Positions 59,201-61,358 of a DNA stretch of 61,358 bases are shown piece after piece; positions within the stretch are counted from its first letter, which is position 1; every line of letters begins with the position of its first letter. Origin of the DNA: Rubrivivax benzoatilyticus JA2 = ATCC BAA-35 (GTDB taxonomy: Bacteria > Pseudomonadota > Gammaproteobacteria > Burkholderiales > Burkholderiaceae_C); assembly GCF_000190375.1 (NCBI RefSeq), contig NZ_AEWG01000047.1, positions 1 through 61,358 on the forward strand, written 5' to 3'. The notes below the pieces were generated by a model that made no database searches, was not told where the DNA came from, and was given only the letters and a program-made list of their open reading frames with translations. The position numbers and the translations under genes were made by a program.

Positions 59201-61358
59201 CGCCGCAGCGCGGGTCGGTGTCGCCAGCGGCTTCAGGCGCAGCGTCTCGCCGCGTTCGAGCAGCTCGACATAGGCCTCGAAGGCGTCGGCACGCGAGGGC
59301 AGGGCGCCGTGTTCGCAGTCCAGCGACCAGGTGCGCACGCCGGGCAGCAGCGCCGAGGCCAGCGGCACGCGGCCGTCGCCGCCGTCGACGGCGTCGAGGT
59401 AGACGAGCCCGTGTTCGCTCCACTCGTAGCCGTCGGGCGTGAACTTCGCGTGGCCGGCGACGAGCAGCAGCCGGTCGGCGAAGGCCGGCAGCGTGTCGCG
59501 CACCTGCTCGTCCAGCCGCCGGCGCAGCGCGACGGCGCGGTCGAGCACCTTCTGCGGCGGCACGCCCCATTCGTAGGCCGGCACGCGCTCGTCGAGGCCG
59601 TCGGACGGCTGGTGCCACCAGTTGAAGCGCCGCGCGGCCTCCAGGTCGCGGTCGGCGATCGTCTTCCAGGCCGCCGCGTCGCCGAGGCCGTCGGCGCCGG
59701 CGGCCAGGCCGGCCTGCAGCTGCAGGAAGCCGGGGAAGCCGGCCATCAGCGTGCGCGCCTGGTGGTCGCGCAGCGGCAGGCCGAAGGCGGCCATCGCGTT
59801 GCCGAAGGTGTCGTCGCCCGAGAGCACCTGCATCGGCGACCACGAGCCGCCGTTGGGCGTGCCCAGCATCAGCAGCCGGGCGCCGGGGCGGGCCATCAGG
59901 CGCTGCCAGACCTCGGGGCACTCCAGCTGCATCGTGCGCGCCAGCAGGCCGCCCATCGAGTGCGCGAGCAGCCGCACCGGCTGTCCGCTGGCGGCGCGTG
60001 CGTCCAGCGCGTCGGCCACCGCGGCGCCCAGGCGGCGGGCCTCGTCCTCGAGCGGGCGGCGCCAGTCGTAGCCGAACGGGATCACCTGGTGGCTGCTCTC
60101 CAGGTGGCGCACGAGATCGCCGTAGACCTCGCCCACCGGGCCGTCGGGCTCGACGGGGTCGGGCGTGTCGAGCTCGTACTTCAGCAGCGGCAGCCCGCCC
60201 AGGAAACGCGGCCCGAGCCAGATGCGGTGGCCGCCGACCTTCAGGTTGCTGCCCAGGATGCCGGGCAGCACGAAGACCGCCGGCCGTTCGGCTGCGGGCC
60301 GGCCGCCGGCGGCGGCCGCGGCGCCGCGCACGCCGCCGGCGTCCTGCCCGCCCCAGGACAGCGGCCCGATCGGCCCGAAGCCGTCCGGCCGAGCCTCGGT
60401 CAGCCCCTGCACCACGGCGTCGGCGGTGCGCGTGTTGCGGAAGTAGTCGAAGTGCGTGACCTTGCCGCCGCGGTCGAGCAGGAAGCTCGCGCCGCCGGCG
60501 CGCGGCGTGCCGCCGTACATCGAGCGTGTCTGCACGACGATGTCGTTGTCGGTCCAGTAGAAGGCGTCGGCGAGCAGCGTCTTGACCCAGCTGCCCAGCG
60601 AGTCGCCTTCCAGGTCGCCGGCGACGACGCGCAGCTCGCCGGGGATCGTCGCGTCCGACAGGTTGAGCCACTGCACCAGCGGGTTGTCGGGCGTCATCGC
60701 CGCCAGGCCGGGCAACTGCAGCCAGTCCTCGCGCCGCCGCGCGACCTCGCCGAGGAAGTCCACCAGCGTCGGCGCGACCGGGATGCGGGCCAGCTCCAGC
60801 GCCCACTTCAGCACCGAGACGTAGGCGTCGAGGCGGCGCGACGCGAGCAGCGTGCCGCGCGCCGGGCAGGCCACGCGCACGACGCGCTCGACGCTCACCT
60901 GGCGCTGGCCCAGCGCGTCGGCCAGCGCCTGCAGCTCGGGGCGCAGCACGCGCCCGGCATCGCCCCAGCCGCCGGCCAGGGCCTCCAGGCGGTCGAAGTC
61001 GGCGAGCGCGGCGGCCGGGTCGGCGGCCACGCGTGCCAGCACCTCGGCCACCAGGCCGCCGCGCGAGTGCGTCACCAGGTGCAGCCGCAGCGGCTGGCCC
61101 GGCGCCAACGCCTGCACCAGCGTCAGCGCGTTGCGCACCGGGCTCTCGCCGAGCGTCGGGTGGTCCAGCGCGTAGACCCGGCCGGCGTAGTGCGAGAACA
61201 GGCGCTGCACGGCCTGCGGGTGTTCCTTCCACAGCTTGGAGAAGGTGCTCTCGGTGTCGACGAAGGTGCCGTGGGCGAGCACGAGCAGCGGCCCGCCGTC
61301 CTCGCGCGCGCCGACGCTCGCCGGCGCGCAGGCCGGCCGGCCCTTGACGCGCCGGCAG
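56276..61358 (-). CDS. Giant two-hydrolase / CHAT caspase-like protease protein (5' end beyond window)
   Basis: The reading frame runs open to the window edge, so the N-terminus is missing; about 1,690 residues are visible. Numbering from the GTG at 61282: a first alpha/beta-hydrolase (LAHGTFVDTESTF; nucleophile in THSRGG, S73). A second PGAP1/LCAT-like hydrolase follows (VLPGILGSNLKVGG; LLAHSMGGLLART, S442; MLGTPNGGSWS). After a ~300-residue region comes a CHAT domain (about 990-1310) with the catalytic dyad H1169 in IVHIAGHGEPG and C1206 in VFVNCCHLAA, closing with CYGDPDWTF. A TPR-like helical tail (from about 1360) completes it. It is probably cytoplasmic, since no TM segment is seen. The combination suggests a lipase effector gated by, or partnered with, a caspase-like protease. 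Substrates are unknown. Confidence 0.88.
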   Translation of the reverse strand, partial: CRRVKGRPACAPASVGAREDGGPLLVLAHGTFVDTESTFSKLWKEHPQAVQRLFSHYAGRVYALDHPTLGESPVRNALTLVQALAPGQPLRLHLVTHSRGGLVAEVLARVAADPAAALADFDRLEALAGGWGDAGRVLRPELQALADALGQRQVSVERVVRVACPARGTLLASRRLDAYVSVLKWALELARIPVAPTLVDFLGEVARRREDWLQLPGLAAMTPDNPLVQWLNLSDATIPGELRVVAGDLEGDSLGSWVKTLLADAFYWTDNDIVVQTRSMYGGTPRAGGASFLLDRGGKVTHFDYFRNTRTADAVVQGLTEARPDGFGPIGPLSWGGQDAGGVRGAAAAAGGRPAAERPAVFVLPGILGSNLKVGGHRIWLGPRFLGGLPLLKYELDTPDPVEPDGPVGEVYGDLVRHLESSHQVIPFGYDWRRPLEDEARRLGAAVADALDARAASGQPVRLLAHSMGGLLARTMQLECPEVWQRLMARPGARLLMLGTPNGGSWSPMQVLSGDDTFGNAMAAFGLPLRDHQARTLMAGFPGFLQLQAGLAAGADGLGDAAAWKTIADRDLEAARRFNWWHQPSDGLDERVPAYEWGVPPQKVLDRAVALRRRLDEQVRDTLPAFADRLLLVAGHAKFTPDGYEWSEHGLVYLDAVDGGDGRVPLASALLPGVRTWSLDCEHGALPSRADAFEAYVELLERGETLRLKPLATPTRAAAAAAVPQHVRSRPARGTAADALPAGSAGSVFLLPARDAAPARRGPPALRVTVHNGNLSFVRQPLLVGHYDSLRLEGTERAVDALVGGALSQALALGLYPSGLGSHQVFLNPSPPPDGGSLVPRPQAVVIVGLGPEGGLSADELADSVRRGVLAWTQRLVEGTRGTLAGYELAATLLGSGGLGVSPGSAARAITQGVRDANTLLARQGWPTVLHLTLVELFLERAVEAWKGLRVQATAAPGTLELDPTVESGLGALRRSLDAYRGTDYDFIRVTTPGPDFIDFTLDSRRARSEVRARKTQRTLIAEIVACAARDDNDDPRLGRTLYQLLVPVELEPFLGGTTNMLLEVDEATAGIPWELLDTPASPHPGADPRPWAIRSRLLRKLRTPSWREHVADASADDAVLIVGEPSCAPKNYARLAGARQEAAAVDALLRGVGGVGAERVNALIANEQGGHEALPIVNALLERRYRIVHIAGHGEPGAAGGVVLSGGTVLGAAEIDAMRTVPELVFVNCCHLAARDARELLTVPSFDRARFAATVAEALIGIGVRCVIAAGWAVEDEPAMDFATTLYRALLAGEPFVEAVAQARLAAWQAGGNTWAAYQCYGDPDWTFRPRTGDAQAAPRAAEAAGEDIASPVGLALALEEITIDARHGAPERRAARSERLLQLEARFQPLWGGMGAIAEAFGLAWADNGERGRAIGWYERALAANDGSASLRVAEQLANLRARQAWSEVEQASRDAGTAATRPRRGSRGGTAPSDALATTLAAARATLDDAAAQLERLLGLHRTIERLSLVGSVHKRRVMLERVAADTAAELAALKAMHEAYGAAEALAREQRDPAIFYPGANRLAAEIALHAADGDWPGPDPAAVAELRQALESRMAEQPEFWAAAGLVELDLLQALGHGDDPASGLGGRLPGLRSRYEDLRSRVPGPRHWGSVADQAEFLVLPWLRHRGPQTRDAAGELLALLRGYAGR

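Overview
The window is a very GC-rich (about 70 % by eye) chromosomal segment of a betaproteobacterium. It most resembles the Rubrivivax/Leptothrix/Roseateles part of the Burkholderiales. This rests on the G/C-ending codon usage, an orphan Bug-type tripartite-tricarboxylate receptor, a PEP-CTERM protein, a minimal type-A PutA, GTP-dependent PEP carboxykinase, and gene orders I associate with that group (pilT-cNMP-pilU; rsmI divergent from yraN-diaA-BON lipoprotein). No rRNA, tRNA, CRISPR array, intact insertion sequence or prophage was seen. Nearly all of the sequence is coding, and most long antisense ORFs are GC-codon shadows.

Layout. 0.06-2.9 kb: DUF444 (YeaH-like) and SpoVR genes, presumably the tail of a prkA-yeaH-spoVR stress operon. 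3-10.5 kb (minus strand): PEP-CTERM protein, FAD-linked 2-hydroxyacid oxidase, DAHP synthase behind an aromatic-rich leader peptide and attenuator, threonine ammonia-lyase, TldD and RsmI. 10.5-12.1 kb: yraN-diaA-BON lipoprotein. 12.1-17.5 kb: 3-hydroxyisobutyrate-dehydrogenase-like enzyme, pilT/cNMP/pilU, divergent yggS, a small membrane protein and an Lrp regulator. 17.6-25.8 kb: putA, cnoX, a Bug receptor, an OmpA-like lipoprotein, gdhA and oxyR. 26-30.4 kb: Aer-like chemoreceptor, a 31-residue membrane peptide, dps and prfC. 30.4-36.5 kb: toxin-antitoxin remnant, acyltransferase, ubiA, a three-gene envelope operon with an M48 peptidase, and proC. 36.7-45.3 kb: recG, queA-tgt, an outer-membrane-type protein, rlmJ, an Old Yellow Enzyme and a MOSC protein. 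45.5-52 kb: pckG, a phosphoesterase, a universal stress protein, TetR, an Hsp70-like ATPase and a UPF0149 protein. 52-61.4 kb: an orphan intrinsic terminator (candidate small RNA), mmsA coupled to a diguanylate cyclase, a hemolysin-III-family protein, and a giant lipase-lipase-CHAT-protease protein cut by the window end.

Functional themes are central metabolism (proline, glutamate, threonine, aromatic amino acids, valine/propionate, gluconeogenesis), oxidative stress (OxyR, Dps, CnoX, OYE), translation and RNA modification (RsmI, RlmJ, QueA/Tgt, PrfC) and surface motility/signalling (PilT/U, Aer-like MCP, GGDEF).

The most notable observations are: (1) a 24-residue leader peptide with seven aromatic residues in eight consecutive codons, followed by an intrinsic terminator just before DAHP synthase; (2) a roughly 1,690-residue double-hydrolase/CHAT protein; (3) a two-hairpin candidate small RNA ahead of mmsA; (4) two families of dispersed palindromic repeats, one showing a compensatory base-pair change between copies; (5) several start codons sitting 6-8 nt behind a -10-like hexamer, suggesting leaderless mRNAs; and (6) an internally deleted PIN toxin with a beheaded antitoxin.
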